Positions 7,900 through 17,228 of a stretch of 58,458 nucleotides of DNA are shown piece after piece. How positions within the stretch are numbered: position 1 is the first letter of the stretch; the number at the start of each line of letters is the position of its first letter. This stretch comes from Arthrobacter sp. ZGTC131. Lineage in GTDB: Bacteria > Actinomycetota > Actinomycetes > Actinomycetales > Micrococcaceae. The notes under the pieces were generated by a model that made no database searches, was not told the origin of the DNA, and saw nothing but the letters and a program-made list of their open reading frames with translations. The stretch lies in NCBI RefSeq assembly GCF_002929275.1, contig NZ_PJIK01000019.1:1-58458 (forward strand). Reading direction: 5' to 3'. Both the position numbers and the translations under genes were made by a program.

Positions 7900-10800
7900 A
7901 TGGCACCGAGGAAATCGAAAAACCACATTGAGGGTCAGCTGAGCCTGGAGTCCTTGTGGGCCGAACCGGAAGAGGTAATCAATGAACGAGCACGGCAGAC
8001 ACGCCATGGAAACCATGAAGAATCACGATCCGGAGAGCTACGCGCAGATAGCGGACCCCGAGACACACTTTTCGACTTTGGGCCGGGAGATTCAGGACCG
8101 GATCTGGTCGTTGAGCGAGGACCTGATACCGCCCCGCGGGCAGGAGAACGCGCTGGAGTACGTGGGCTTGGTGAACATGGCCAAGCTGAGGGCACGGGAG
8201 ATCGTGTACCAGGAGATGATCTACGACGGACTTCCCCAGGAACCGGAGGAAATGGAACCGCTCCCCAGCCAGCAGGCGGAGGAGAGCTAGAACCTGCCCG
8301 CGGGTCGGAAGCGCCGGCGGCCGCGGCCGCCGCCCGGTTCCGTCCCGCGTCCCAGGCAGACCTCGCCCCGTCCGGGCAGAAGGCCCGCTTCGCGGCGAAC
8401 CTTGAAGCCATCCGCATCGTCCGGGAGCTCGAGGACCAGCAACGCCCCGCCACCGAAGCCGAGCAGCGGGCCCTGGCGCAGTGGTCCAGCTGGGGAGCGG
8501 TGCCGCAGCTGTTCGACAAGGACGACTGGGCTACCGAACGCTCACAGCTCCGTGAGGTCCTGAGCGCGCGGGAGTACGCCGCGGCTTCCCGGACCACGAC
8601 CAACGCCTACTACACGGACGCGGCCCTGGTGAAGGAAATCTGGTCAGCCGTGGAGTGTCTCGGTTTTACCGGGGGAGAGGTCCTGGAACCCGGCTCCGGG
8701 GCCGGCACTTTCATCGGCTTCGCGCCGGAGTCTGCCAGCATGACCGGCGTCGAGCTGGACCCGCTGACCGCATCCATTTCCCTCGGGCTCTACCCGCACG
8801 CAACGATCCGCAGCGAATCTTTTGCCGACACCCCGGTCAAGCCAAACTCCTTTGACCTTGCCGTAGGGAACGTCCCGTTCAGCAAGAACGCGCTGTACGA
8901 CAAGACGCACAACGCCGATTCCCGTCATTCCATGCACAACCACTTCATCCTCAAGAGCCTTGCGGCGGTGAAACCGGGAGGCTACGTGGCCGTCCTGACG
9001 TCGAGCTTCACCATGGACGCGGCCAACCCCACCTCGAGGCGAGAGATGAGCGCGATGGCCGACCTGGTGGGCGCGGTGCGCCTGCCCACCGGCGCCCACC
9101 GCCGCGCCGCCGGCACAGAAGCCCTCACCGACCTGCTGCTTCTGCGCAAGCGTGAGCCTGGCCGCGAACCGATGAACACCGAATGGGAACGGGTCACCCC
9201 CGCGATCGTCGGGGACCGCAACATCAAGATCAACGCCTACTTCGACATGAACCCCCAAAACGTCCTGGGCCAGATCGTGGTCGGCAATGGCATGTACGGC
9301 GAAGAGACTGTCAGCGTCAAAGCCGAGGACCTCTCTGCCGTACCCCAGCTGCTGGCAGACCGGCTGAACATCATCATCACCGACGCCCTGGACCGCGACC
9401 TGGGCCATGCCCCCGCAGAACGCACGCCAGGGAAGACCGCAGCCGCGCTGCTGCCGGCGGCCGGCCCAGAGTGGGACGGCACCATCAACGCCCAGCCCGA
9501 TGGGTCCTTCACCATTGTCCGGGCGGGAGAGGCAGAAGAACTACCGGTGCCAAAGGCACACGCAGTCGAATTGCGGGACCTGCTGGCACTGCGCGACGGC
9601 GCACGGTCGCTGCTGGAGATGGAAGCCTCCGACAGCGAGGACACCCCGGAACTGGACGCTCTGCGCTCCGAACTGGCCGCCCGCTACGCCGCGTTCGTCC
9701 GGAAACACGGGCCGGTGAACCGCTACACCGAATCCGTGCGGACCGACAAGGAAACCGGCGAGGACATCGTCACCCGCCGCCTGTCGCCGGCGTTCCGACT
9801 CCTGAGTTCAAGGGATCCCTTCGGGTCCCTGCCCGGCGCCCTGGAAAACTTCAACGACGAAACGCAGACCGCGACCCCGGCCGCTCTGCTTCAACACCGC
9901 CAGGTCGTTGCCCGTAAGCCGGCAATGGGCGCCGAGAACGTCGACGAAGCCCTCGCCATCACGCTCGACACCTACGGGTCCCCGGACCTGGAACAGATCG
10001 CAGACCTGCTGGGCGTCACTGAAGACGAAGCCCGGGATCAGCTCGGAACCCTCGTCTTCGATGACCCCGAGACGGGCAGGATGGTTACCGCCCCGGAATA
10101 CCTTTCCGGGAACGTCCGCACCAAGCTCGACGCCGCCCGCGCGGCCGCTGCCGAGGACGAACGGTGGAACGTCAACGTCCAGGCCCTGGAAGAAGTCCAG
10201 CCGCCCAAGGTCGGCATGGAGGACGTCGAGGCCCGGCTGGGTGCCGTCTGGATCTCGCCCGAGGAACACCAGCGCTTCGTCCAGGACATCCTGGCCGATC
10301 CCAATGCCAGCGTCACCAGCGTCGGTGGAGGCATCTGGCGCGTGAAAGCCAACCGAGCCACCGTACGCTCGACCAACGAATGGGGGACAGGCCGCCGGCC
10401 CGCGCCGGACCTGCTGCAAAGCATCCTGGAGCAAAAAAGCATCCAGGTCGAGGACAAAAACGAGGACGGCAAACTCGTCGCCAACCTCGAAGAAACCGAA
10501 GCGGCACAGGAGAAAGCCGAAGCCCTGCAGGAACGCTTCGCCGAGTGGGTCTGGGAGGACCCCGAGCGCGCCAGCCGCCTGATCGAGGAGTACAACCGCC
10601 GCTTCAACTCCCTCGCCCTGCGCGACTACACCAAGGAAGGCGGGCGCCTGACCCTGCCCGGGCTGGCCAAGACGTTCACGCCCCACCCCCACCAGCGCAC
10701 CGCCGTCGCCCGGATCATTTCAGAACCGGCCGTTGGCCTGTTCCATGAAGTCGGCGCCGGCAAAACGGCAGAGATGGTCATGGGCGCCATGGAACTCAAA

Positions 10801-13386
10801 CGCCTCGGCATGGCAGCCAAACCGATGATCGTCGTGCCCAACCACATGCTTGAACAGTTCACCCGCGAATGGCTGGAACTGTACCCGCAGGCGAGGCTGC
10901 TCTCAGCAGGCTCCGACGACATCAAAACCAAGAGCGGAGACCTCACCGCCCGCCGCCAGTTCGTCGCCCGGGCAGCGGCCAACGACTGGGACGGCATCAT
11001 CATGACCCAGCAGGCCTTCAAGAGCATCGGTGTCAAAGCCGAAACCATCGAGGCGTACCAGGAATCGATCATCGCCGACGTACGGCAGACCGTCGTCAAC
11101 GCCCAGGCCGAGGGGGAGGACCGTACGACGGTAAAGAAGCTTGAAACCAAGCTCCAGGCCGAAGAAGAACGCATGAAGCGGCTTATGGACACCGCCCCGG
11201 ATCCCGGCTTGACCTTCGAAGATACCGGCGTCGACTACTTGTTTGTCGACGAAGCCCACGACTACAAAAACCTGCGCACGGTCACCAACATCAAGGGCGC
11301 CGAAATCGCCGGTTCTATGCGGGCCACCGACATGCACCTGAAGCTTGAGTACCTGCGGCGCGTCCATGGTGAGCGCGTTGTCACCATGGCCACCGGAACC
11401 CCAATCGCCAACTCCATCACCGAAGCCCACGTCATGCAGCGCTACCTCCGCCCGGACCTTCTCCAGGCCGCCGGAGTGGAGAACTTCGATGTGTGGGGAG
11501 CGACGTTCGGCGAAACCGTCACCGCCATCGAAATGGACGCCGGCGGACGGCTGAAGAACAAGCCACGCTTCGCGAAGTTCAAGAACGTCCCCGAAATGCT
11601 ACGCAGCTTCCACGTCTTCGCAGACGTCAAGCTCGCCGAAGACCTTACCTACCTGGAAAAGCCGGAGCTCGCCCGCCGTTCCGGTGACGGCGAACGCCAG
11701 CCGGAACTGGTACTCATCCCGCAGCCGCCCGAACTGGCCGACTACATGAAAGGCCTCGCCGACCGTCTCGACTCACTCTCCGGCTGGGCGGAAAAGGGCG
11801 CGGACAACGCCCTGAACGTTTACAACGACGGACGCAAAGCAGCCCTCGACCTGCGCATGGTCGGCATCGAACCAGACTCCGGGACGAAGATTGACCAAGT
11901 GGTCGCCAAAACCCTGAAAGTCTGGGAAGAGAACCGGGACAACGAGTACGAGACCAGCTTCGATTCGGGAATCCCCTCAGCCACCAAAGGCGCGCTGCAG
12001 ATCATCTTCTGCGACCTTGGAACCCCATCCAAAGACACTGGCCCGGACGGCAAACCAGTCTGGACCGCCTACCAGCAGATCAAAGACCAGCTGGTTGCCG
12101 GCGGGATCCAGCCCGAACAGATCCGCTTTATTCAGGAAGCGCCAAAACCTGACCAGAAGGCCCTGCTTTTCGCCCAGTGTCGCAGCGGCGAAGTCGCCGT
12201 TCTCATCGGCTCCACCGCCATGATGGGCACCGGCACCAACGTGCAGCTGCGCGCCAAAGCAATCCACCATGTCACCTGCCCCTGGCGGCCGGCTGACCTG
12301 ACCCAGCGGGACGGGCGCATAGTCCGCCAGGGCAACGCTAACGCCGAGGTCCACAACTTCCAGTACGCCACCGTCGGAAGCTACGACAGCGCGGCCTGGG
12401 ACGGCATCCAACGCAAAGCCACCATGATCCAGCAGGTCCTCCGCGGCCGCCTGGATATCCGCGAAATCGAGGACGTTGGAGACTTGGCGCTGAACGCTGC
12501 CCAAATCAAGGCAGCGACCAGCGGCAACCCGCTCGTCATGGAAAAGATCGAAGCAGACGCCGAGCGGACCAAACTCGAACGCCTTAAACGAGCCCACGAA
12601 AAGGGCCAAAGCACCCTTGGCTGGACGAAAGCCTCCGCACAGGCAAGCATCGCCAGGGCCGAGACGGCGCTGCCCGCGGTCCAGGCAGCACTGCCCCTGA
12701 TCACCTCCACCGCGGGGGAGACCTTCAGCGCAGCCATCGACGGGCGCACCTACACCAAACGCACCGAAGCGGTCGCAGCGATCTCCGAATGGGTACGCAC
12801 CCACACACTCGAGTACGGCAATTACTACCGGCAGGAACGGGACTACGGGACAGTGGCCACACTCGGCGGCCACCAGCTGCAAGTCCGCAACGCAGGAGAG
12901 CACTCCCGGCTCGGTTCCTACCAGGACCTCGCCATCACCATTAGGGACGTTCCCGCCCCACCGCTGGTCATGACCCGGATGGAGCTGCTCGAAGGCAGCA
13001 CCGGAATCATCACCAAACTCGAAAACAAGGTCGCCGCGCTGCCGGACTATGAGGCTCAGCTGCGCCAAACCATTCAAGAGAAGAGCGCCGTTCTCGCCGA
13101 CGTGGAAAAGCAGGCCGGAAGACCCTTCAAATACGAAGACAAACTCACCCAGGCGAGAGCAAAATGCGCAGAGCTGGACGAACGACTCAAGGCATCCATC
13201 GAGCCGCCGTCCCAACAGCAAGAGCCCACCACGACAGACGGCCCAGACCCAATAATGGAAAAGCACAGGCGCCTGCTCGCCGTCAGCTTCCCCTCCAGGC
13301 CCGGCACCACAGGTCCTTCTGTCAGCCCCGGACACACGCGAAGCGTCCAGCCGCTGCGCGACAGGAGCCCGGGATGGGAACGATGA
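7900..13386 (+). CDS. Giant N6-adenine methylase / SNF2-like helicase protein
   Basis: 1828 residues from the ATG at 7900 (GGAGGGGGAG upstream; an in-frame GTG at 7870 is possible). After a short N-terminal piece and a Gly/Arg/Pro-rich linker comes FRPASQADLAPSGQKAR, then a Rossmann methylase with SAM motif LEPGSGAGTF at about 262 and NVPF at 324 in place of NPPY. The helicase half has Walker A HEVGAGKT (949-956), DEAH (1117-1120), ATGTPIAN (about 1164-1171) and motif VI QRDGRIVRQGN (about 1469). Related methylase-helicase proteins occur on plasmids, phages and integrative elements; roles in protection or processing of transferred DNA have been proposed. The C-terminal 350 residues are coiled and unrecognised. 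No start codon exists in this frame after the nested gene, so the linker must be translated. Confidence 0.88.
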   Translation: MAPRKSKNHIEGQLSLESLWAEPEEVINERARQTRHGNHEESRSGELRADSGPRDTLFDFGPGDSGPDLVVERGPDTAPRAGERAGVRGLGEHGQAEGTGDRVPGDDLRRTSPGTGGNGTAPQPAGGGELEPARGSEAPAAAAAARFRPASQADLAPSGQKARFAANLEAIRIVRELEDQQRPATEAEQRALAQWSSWGAVPQLFDKDDWATERSQLREVLSAREYAAASRTTTNAYYTDAALVKEIWSAVECLGFTGGEVLEPGSGAGTFIGFAPESASMTGVELDPLTASISLGLYPHATIRSESFADTPVKPNSFDLAVGNVPFSKNALYDKTHNADSRHSMHNHFILKSLAAVKPGGYVAVLTSSFTMDAANPTSRREMSAMADLVGAVRLPTGAHRRAAGTEALTDLLLLRKREPGREPMNTEWERVTPAIVGDRNIKINAYFDMNPQNVLGQIVVGNGMYGEETVSVKAEDLSAVPQLLADRLNIIITDALDRDLGHAPAERTPGKTAAALLPAAGPEWDGTINAQPDGSFTIVRAGEAEELPVPKAHAVELRDLLALRDGARSLLEMEASDSEDTPELDALRSELAARYAAFVRKHGPVNRYTESVRTDKETGEDIVTRRLSPAFRLLSSRDPFGSLPGALENFNDETQTATPAALLQHRQVVARKPAMGAENVDEALAITLDTYGSPDLEQIADLLGVTEDEARDQLGTLVFDDPETGRMVTAPEYLSGNVRTKLDAARAAAAEDERWNVNVQALEEVQPPKVGMEDVEARLGAVWISPEEHQRFVQDILADPNASVTSVGGGIWRVKANRATVRSTNEWGTGRRPAPDLLQSILEQKSIQVEDKNEDGKLVANLEETEAAQEKAEALQERFAEWVWEDPERASRLIEEYNRRFNSLALRDYTKEGGRLTLPGLAKTFTPHPHQRTAVARIISEPAVGLFHEVGAGKTAEMVMGAMELKRLGMAAKPMIVVPNHMLEQFTREWLELYPQARLLSAGSDDIKTKSGDLTARRQFVARAAANDWDGIIMTQQAFKSIGVKAETIEAYQESIIADVRQTVVNAQAEGEDRTTVKKLETKLQAEEERMKRLMDTAPDPGLTFEDTGVDYLFVDEAHDYKNLRTVTNIKGAEIAGSMRATDMHLKLEYLRRVHGERVVTMATGTPIANSITEAHVMQRYLRPDLLQAAGVENFDVWGATFGETVTAIEMDAGGRLKNKPRFAKFKNVPEMLRSFHVFADVKLAEDLTYLEKPELARRSGDGERQPELVLIPQPPELADYMKGLADRLDSLSGWAEKGADNALNVYNDGRKAALDLRMVGIEPDSGTKIDQVVAKTLKVWEENRDNEYETSFDSGIPSATKGALQIIFCDLGTPSKDTGPDGKPVWTAYQQIKDQLVAGGIQPEQIRFIQEAPKPDQKALLFAQCRSGEVAVLIGSTAMMGTGTNVQLRAKAIHHVTCPWRPADLTQRDGRIVRQGNANAEVHNFQYATVGSYDSAAWDGIQRKATMIQQVLRGRLDIREIEDVGDLALNAAQIKAATSGNPLVMEKIEADAERTKLERLKRAHEKGQSTLGWTKASAQASIARAETALPAVQAALPLITSTAGETFSAAIDGRTYTKRTEAVAAISEWVRTHTLEYGNYYRQERDYGTVATLGGHQLQVRNAGEHSRLGSYQDLAITIRDVPAPPLVMTRMELLEGSTGIITKLENKVAALPDYEAQLRQTIQEKSAVLADVEKQAGRPFKYEDKLTQARAKCAELDERLKASIEPPSQQQEPTTTDGPDPIMEKHRRLLAVSFPSRPGTTGPSVSPGHTRSVQPLRDRSPGWER
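7982..8290 (+). CDS. TnpV-like small protein nested in the methylase-helicase gene
   Basis: A 102-residue protein in the +1 frame relative to the giant gene and wholly inside it. It has its own GGAAGAGG ribosome site six bases before the ATG. The pattern EHGRHAMETMKNHDPESY ... YVGLVNMAKLRAREIVYQEM resembles the TnpV family of small mobile-element proteins, whose function is unknown. In contrast, the giant gene's frame here encodes low-complexity Gly/Arg/Pro/Glu sequence, as expected if the nested frame is the constrained one. Confidence 0.6.
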   Translation: MNEHGRHAMETMKNHDPESYAQIADPETHFSTLGREIQDRIWSLSEDLIPPRGQENALEYVGLVNMAKLRAREIVYQEMIYDGLPQEPEEMEPLPSQQAEES

Positions 13387-13427
13387 CTATGCCACGGAAC
13401 CCGTAGAGCTACTGCAGAGAGAACACA

Positions 13428-13461
13428 GAAGGGCCGGCTTCATATATTGAGCCGGCCCTTC
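13428..13461. terminator. Hairpin terminator between convergent genes
   Basis: Perfect 12-bp inverted repeat (13428-13439 and 13450-13461) with a 10-base AT-rich loop, followed by GTTGTT on the plus side. It separates the giant gene from the convergent DUF2188 gene. Confidence 0.8.
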
Positions 13462-13504
13462 GTTGTTCCACCGGCACTGTGATGCCAGGGCATGGACTGT
13501 TGGG

Positions 13505-13732
13505 TCAGCCCGGGACGTTCCTGGGGTCGTTGCCATAGCTGTTCTTGGAGCCGATCTGGCCGTCCTGGTTCTTAATGACGTGCTCGACCTTGTCCGCCTT
13601 CGCAGTATCCCGGCCGACAGCTGCCGCTGCGTCCTTGGTGCCGTAGCCGGCACCGAAAGCGCGGTCAGCGCCCTCGCGCTTGTTCTTCCAATGGCCGTCT
13701 TCGTAGTACGTCTCGATGTCACCCTGAGCCAC
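13505..13732 (-). CDS. DUF2188 family small protein
   Basis: 75 residues from the GTG at 13732, which follows GAAGGAG at good spacing; the frame remains open upstream but without family similarity. The sequence shows the DUF2188 features: YYEDGHWKNKREG, repeated Ala/Lys-rich segment with GRDTAKADKVEHVIKNQDGQI and a Gly/Asn-rich end. These are small, soluble proteins widespread in actinobacteria and proteobacteria with no established function. Confidence 0.8.
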   Translation of the reverse strand: MAQGDIETYYEDGHWKNKREGADRAFGAGYGTKDAAAAVGRDTAKADKVEHVIKNQDGQIGSKNSYGNDPRNVPG

Positions 13733-13793
13733 TGCACACTCCTTCTGCCGTTCGGTTCCCTGGCACCTGCTGCCCAGATGCGGATAGCGAAAA

Positions 13794-13820
13794 GCCCCGC
13801 CGCACGAGCAGTGGCGGGGC
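13794..13820 (-). terminator. Hairpin with T tract on the minus strand
   Basis: Arms GCCCCGCC (13794-13801) and GGCGGGGC (13813-13820); read on the minus strand it is followed by TTTT. It may end transcription from the gene at 14449-14919, which is the nearest minus-strand gene upstream. Confidence 0.5.
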
Positions 13821-14448
13821 CTCCCTGGCAACCACTCCGCCTGATGGGGGACAGGCGGTGAAGCTGACACCAAACCTAATAGAAAGCATGCTTACTTTTC
13901 AAACCGGATATTGGACAACGGCCCCCTTTCCCATGGTCCAAGACTTGCGCCGCCGGCCCACCGATTCCGCTGCAGTGGGCTTTCCTTCAGCAGGGACGAC
14001 ACATATTCGCACTGGCACTCGGGCGGGGAGCATAACGTCAGCCGGAATGGGCAGGGACTTCTCAGGCGCATGGGGGCTGCGGCTTTGGCGAACCTGCGGG
14101 GATGACCACAGTAGCCGGCGGCGGTAATCACCATCCGCAGTGTCGTTTTCAGAAGCTGGCTGCACAAACTTCCCCTGAATATCAGGGTTTGTGCAGACGG
14201 CTTGTGACCACTGGCTGGCCGGTACTCCTATGCACAAGTTCCCTTTCGCTCGGTACTCCTATGCACAAATGCACAGACATGCCTCGAAACCCTAGTGTTT
14301 TGAGGCGTCTAGGTTATGAGACATATCGCTTCGGATTAGGAGAAGCGCGCATATGCCTGCCAGGGGATCCTTCACCGGACGCTCGTAAACCGATCTCTCA
14401 CCACTGCGGCCGCATTGCCAAGTGGCGGTCCTAGACACCCGCTGTGCC
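13821..14448. other. Gene-free stretch with TGCACAA repeats
   Basis: No open frame here has a recognisable protein or a good ribosome site. The notable content is the cluster of TGCACAA motifs at 14161-14268, listed separately. Confidence 0.4.
14161..14268. repeat. TGCACAA/TTGTGCA motif cluster, iteron-like
   Basis: An inverted pair TGCACAAAC (14161-14169) and GTTTGTGCA (14187-14195) is followed by an 18-bp direct repeat, CGGTACTCCTATGCACAA, at 14220-14237 and 14251-14268 (31-bp period). The heptamer thus appears four times in about 110 bases. Spacing near three helical turns suits repeated binding by one protein, for example at a replication or partition site. Confidence 0.55.
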
Positions 14449-14919
14449 TCAGCTGCCTCGTCTGTCTCGGTCAATGATGTCGAGTGCGTGATCGTAATTC
14501 ATCGCGAGGGTCGGCAATCCCATGTCAAGCCGTCGTTGAGCCACATGGATAACCGAAATGCTTGTGTTCCTGCTTATCCGGACCATGAGGAAGCCCTCTT
14601 CGACAACTTCCCAGTGGGAGCCCGAGATGGTGTGAGTGAGAACGTCTCCGTAGAACATGCCGATGGCCGTAGGGAATTCCGCTAGGTCCCTCTTGGCCTC
14701 CGGGATCTCAATCAAGGAATCAATTACGACAAGGCCATTGCGCGAGCGTGGAAGGGCCATCTCCTTCCCGCGGCAGTAGTCGAGGAGCTCGTCGTAGCCC
14801 CCGACGTTGGTCGGCGGAGGCGATGGTTTATCGGTGGCAGGCTTGTACTCCGCATATCTCCGGGCCATCCCAGCAGGCAGTGATTGAAGCGGCTCTTCGC
14901 TTTCGTCCCGGGCAGGCAT
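14449..14919 (-). CDS. Hypothetical protein (possibly DUF6278-like)
   Basis: A 156-residue soluble protein with a proline-rich N-terminal stretch (KPSPPPTNVGGYDELLDYC) and a compact C-terminal domain containing GLVVIDSLIEIP, FPTAIGMFYGDVLTHTI and WEVVEEGFLMVRI. The arrangement recalls an actinobacterial DUF6278-type domain, but this is from memory and not secure. It stands alone between two gene-free repeat-bearing stretches. Confidence 0.5.
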   Translation of the reverse strand: MPARDESEEPLQSLPAGMARRYAEYKPATDKPSPPPTNVGGYDELLDYCRGKEMALPRSRNGLVVIDSLIEIPEAKRDLAEFPTAIGMFYGDVLTHTISGSHWEVVEEGFLMVRISRNTSISVIHVAQRRLDMGLPTLAMNYDHALDIIDRDRRGS

Positions 14920-15067
14920 GCAGTCATGCTACCCGGCCGTGGTCATGGAGCAGCACCGCCTATAGACCGGGATCAACGGGCACTGCAGTGCCGGTTGCGG
15001 ATGTCTATTCGGGGCCTCCCAACTAACAAATGGGATCCTTGTCCCGGGCAGCAGACCCGAACGGTAC

Positions 15068-15113
15068 GGGGCGGGCAAGGAATGCATAACGATGCTCTCA
15101 ACTTGCCCGCCCC
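15068..15113. repeat. 12-bp inverted repeat before tandem repeats
   Basis: Perfect arms GGGGCGGGCAAG (15068-15079) and CTTGCCCGCCCC (15102-15113) around a 22-base loop, directly abutting the 46-bp tandem array. It could be a terminator or a protein-binding site. Confidence 0.6.
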
Positions 15114-15114
15114 G

Positions 15115-15252
15115 TGTTACTGGTGTTGCTCTGGCCGTCTCAAGCTGTCCGACGACCAGGTGTTGCTGGTGTTGCTCTGGCCGTCTCAAGCTGTCCGACG
15201 ACCAGGTGTTGCTGGTGTTGCTCTGGCCGTCTCAAGCTGTCCGACGACCAGG
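15115..15252. repeat. Three tandem 46-bp repeats
   Basis: Three head-to-tail 46-bp copies (15115-15160, 15161-15206, 15207-15252) plus a partial fourth (TGTTACTG). Copies two and three are identical; copy one differs at one position seen (TGTTAC for TGTTGC). There is no unique sequence between copies. The array does not lie in a convincing coding frame. Confidence 0.85.
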
Positions 15253-15945
15253 TGTTACTGCAACGGTGCTTCCCCTAAACAGGCAACTACAGCTACTTCA
15301 AGCGGGGGAACTTCCGTTCTCTTTTTCTTACGAGAAAAAAATATAACCACTCCCTGAAACCTCGTCAAATCGCCTTTGGGCGCTCTGAGTTAGGTCGCCT
15401 TTTGCGGTCGGCTCGAAACCCCTGCGGGCAACCGCGTCACTGACTTCGCTTGGCCTGGACAGGCCAGAGGCACAGAGTTCCACGTGCACTCACCGTGGAG
15501 GACTGGATTTGGGGGATCAATAATTTTCGGCACAAAACGCACCTGTGAGATGTGCGGGCAGATTCTGGCGGAGCACGACAGGGATGTTCGATTCCGGCTA
15601 AGGAGCCTGTCCTGAGTAGTCCTGAGCAACATTGGACTGAGGGCATCGGAACGAGAACAAGCGAGGCGGTTCCGCCTCCTGGAACCTTGGACTTTTGGCA
15701 GCTGCTATAGAAGCCGGAAGCCGGGTGTGCAGAGGACTTCTGCATTCTGTGCAGTCAGCTTCTGAAAATGACATGACGGGCCCACCGACGGTGCCGAAGG
15801 GTCCCAGAAACTCGCAGAAAAATTACTGAAAATGCCTAGAACAAGAGGTAAGATGCCTTTTCATTCAGTTGAATGATTGCTAGAATTGAAGTAGCAAGTC
15901 AGCCAGACGAACGAAACCTTTGAGATACGAAACCAGGTGCTGAAA
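15253..15945. other. Gene-free stretch with small palindromes
   Basis: No gene recognised. It holds a palindrome with arms GAGGCGG/CCGCCTC at 15663-15678 and another, TCATTCA/TGAATGA, at 15861-15876. The second lies 70 bases before nrdH in an AT-rich segment that probably contains its promoter. Together with the tandem array upstream this is a candidate replication or transfer region. Confidence 0.4.
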
Positions 15946-16230
15946 ATGACTTCCTCACCCACCGACTACACGGTCTACACGAAGCCGGACTGCTCCCAGT
16001 GCGATAAGACCAGGGACTACTTCGATGCCAAAGGCATCACTTACACATCCGTTGATATCACCGAAGTGCCGGCAGCCCTGGAGTACATCACCCAGGAACT
16101 GGGCTACTCCCAGGCTCCCGTCGTCGTGAACAACACCGACGACCAGGACCACTGGTCCGGCCTGCGCAGGGACAAACTCGTCCAGGCCCACATGAACCGC
16201 TCCCACGCACTCAGCAACGCCGCCAGCTAG
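15946..16230 (+). CDS. nrdH: NrdH-like glutaredoxin
   Basis: A 94-residue thioredoxin-fold protein with redox motif CSQC near residue 13, where chromosomal NrdH usually has CVQC. It also has the conserved SQAPVVV cis-Pro region and DHWSGLRRDKL near the C-terminus. NrdH donates electrons to class Ib ribonucleotide reductase. NrdH copies without nrdE/F are frequent on actinobacterial plasmids. An in-frame GTG nine bases upstream is possible. The ssb gene follows after 40 bases on the same strand, so both serve plasmid DNA synthesis. Confidence 0.85.
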   Translation: MTSSPTDYTVYTKPDCSQCDKTRDYFDAKGITYTSVDITEVPAALEYITQELGYSQAPVVVNNTDDQDHWSGLRRDKLVQAHMNRSHALSNAAS

Positions 16231-16270
16231 CACCGCCCATACGAAACCAGCAAGATAAGGAACGCAACCA

Positions 16271-16804
16271 ATGTCAGGCGAAACCAGCATCACCGTGATC
16301 GGCAACCTCACCAACGACCCCGAACTGCGCTTCACCCCGTCGGGGTCCGCGGTCGCCAACTTCACCATTGCCTCCACCCCCAGGACGTTCGACCGGCAGA
16401 AGAACGAATGGGTGGACGGGGAGACCCTGTTCCTGCGCGCATCGGTTTGGCGGGAGGCGGCCGAGCACGTCGCGGCGTCCCTGACCAAAGGCATGCGCGT
16501 CATCGTTTCCGGAATCCTGAAGCCGCGGACGTATGAGACGAAAACGGGGGAGAAGCGCACCGTGATCGAACTCGAGGTCGATGAGATCGGCCCGTCCCTC
16601 CGGTACGCCACTGCGAGTGTTCAGCGTTCGCAGGGCAGCGCGCGGGGGTCTGCGGCCGGCGGCGGGCAAGGCGGGACTCACCCGGTGGACAGCCTCAGTA
16701 TCAGTCCTCGGGAGTACGCGGATGATGATCCGTGGTTCGGGGTCCAGGCGAACCCCGGCGGGCGGGTCAACACTCCGGTGCAGGACGCTGAGCCGGCGTT
16801 CTGA
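16271..16804 (+). CDS. ssb: Single-stranded DNA-binding protein
   Basis: A 177-residue SSB with an N-terminal OB fold (about 1-110: [59 protein letters not shown]). A Gly/Ser-rich disordered linker follows, and the acidic tail ends DAEPAF, a variant of the usual DDxPF tip that contacts replication and repair proteins. A plasmid copy of ssb commonly protects incoming single strands in conjugation. A terminator hairpin follows. Confidence 0.95.
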   Translation: MSGETSITVIGNLTNDPELRFTPSGSAVANFTIASTPRTFDRQKNEWVDGETLFLRASVWREAAEHVAASLTKGMRVIVSGILKPRTYETKTGEKRTVIELEVDEIGPSLRYATASVQRSQGSARGSAAGGGQGGTHPVDSLSISPREYADDDPWFGVQANPGGRVNTPVQDAEPAF

Positions 16805-16810
16805 CCAGTG

Positions 16811-16840
16811 CCCGGGGCCAGCCGATAGGCTGGCCCCGGG
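16811..16840 (+). terminator. Hairpin terminator after ssb
   Basis: Perfect 13-bp stem (16811-16823 and 16828-16840) with GATA loop, seven bases after the ssb stop codon, no T tract. Confidence 0.75.
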
Positions 16841-16898
16841 AGGCCACTTCACAACCCTTCCCGGGCCCATCGGGCAGGCAGCACAGGAGAGCGGAATC

Positions 16899-17228
16899 AT
16901 GGCGTACAAGATCGTCCCGGGCGGGACCCCGGCCCGCGCAATCGCCGGCAAGTCGCCGCAGGAACTCCCGGCGCAGCGGCAGGAGTATCGGGACGACGTC
17001 CAGGCTGTCAAAGCTGCACTGTTTCGGCAGCGCGCGGCAGGCAATGATCTGGGCCAGCTCGGCCATCCGGTGTTGGTCGAAGCCCGGTGGGAGAGTGCCA
17101 CCGGCCGACCGCCCAAGGTCGCGGGAGGCCTCCGGGCTGCAGTCCAATGTGCGCAACCAGTTGGACGCGGAAGATCGCGAGTTCTGATGGCGCACAGTTC
17201 GTGGAAGGCCGTGCCCGCCGGTGCCTAA
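16899..17228 (+). CDS. Hypothetical protein ahead of the small ParB-like gene
   Basis: 109 residues with an AGGAG ribosome site at good spacing. The N-terminal half (MAYKIVPGGTPARAIAGKS, then a Gln/Arg-rich helix) looks like a real protein; the C-terminal third is less convincing. In the +1 frame the same stretch ends REFstop followed by TGATG, so a frameshift near 17040-17180 is possible. The stop overlaps the next start by eight bases. Confidence 0.5.
   Translation: MAYKIVPGGTPARAIAGKSPQELPAQRQEYRDDVQAVKAALFRQRAAGNDLGQLGHPVLVEARWESATGRPPKVAGGLRAAVQCAQPVGRGRSRVLMAHSSWKAVPAGA

Noticed and set aside
11977-13335. Long minus-strand frame of 452 codons
   Set aside because: Antisense to the conserved helicase part of the giant gene; sequence is a Gly/Ala-rich shadow.
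15115-15252. Tandem repeats as a CRISPR array
   Set aside because: The 46-bp copies are directly joined with no unique spacers, and no cas genes are near.
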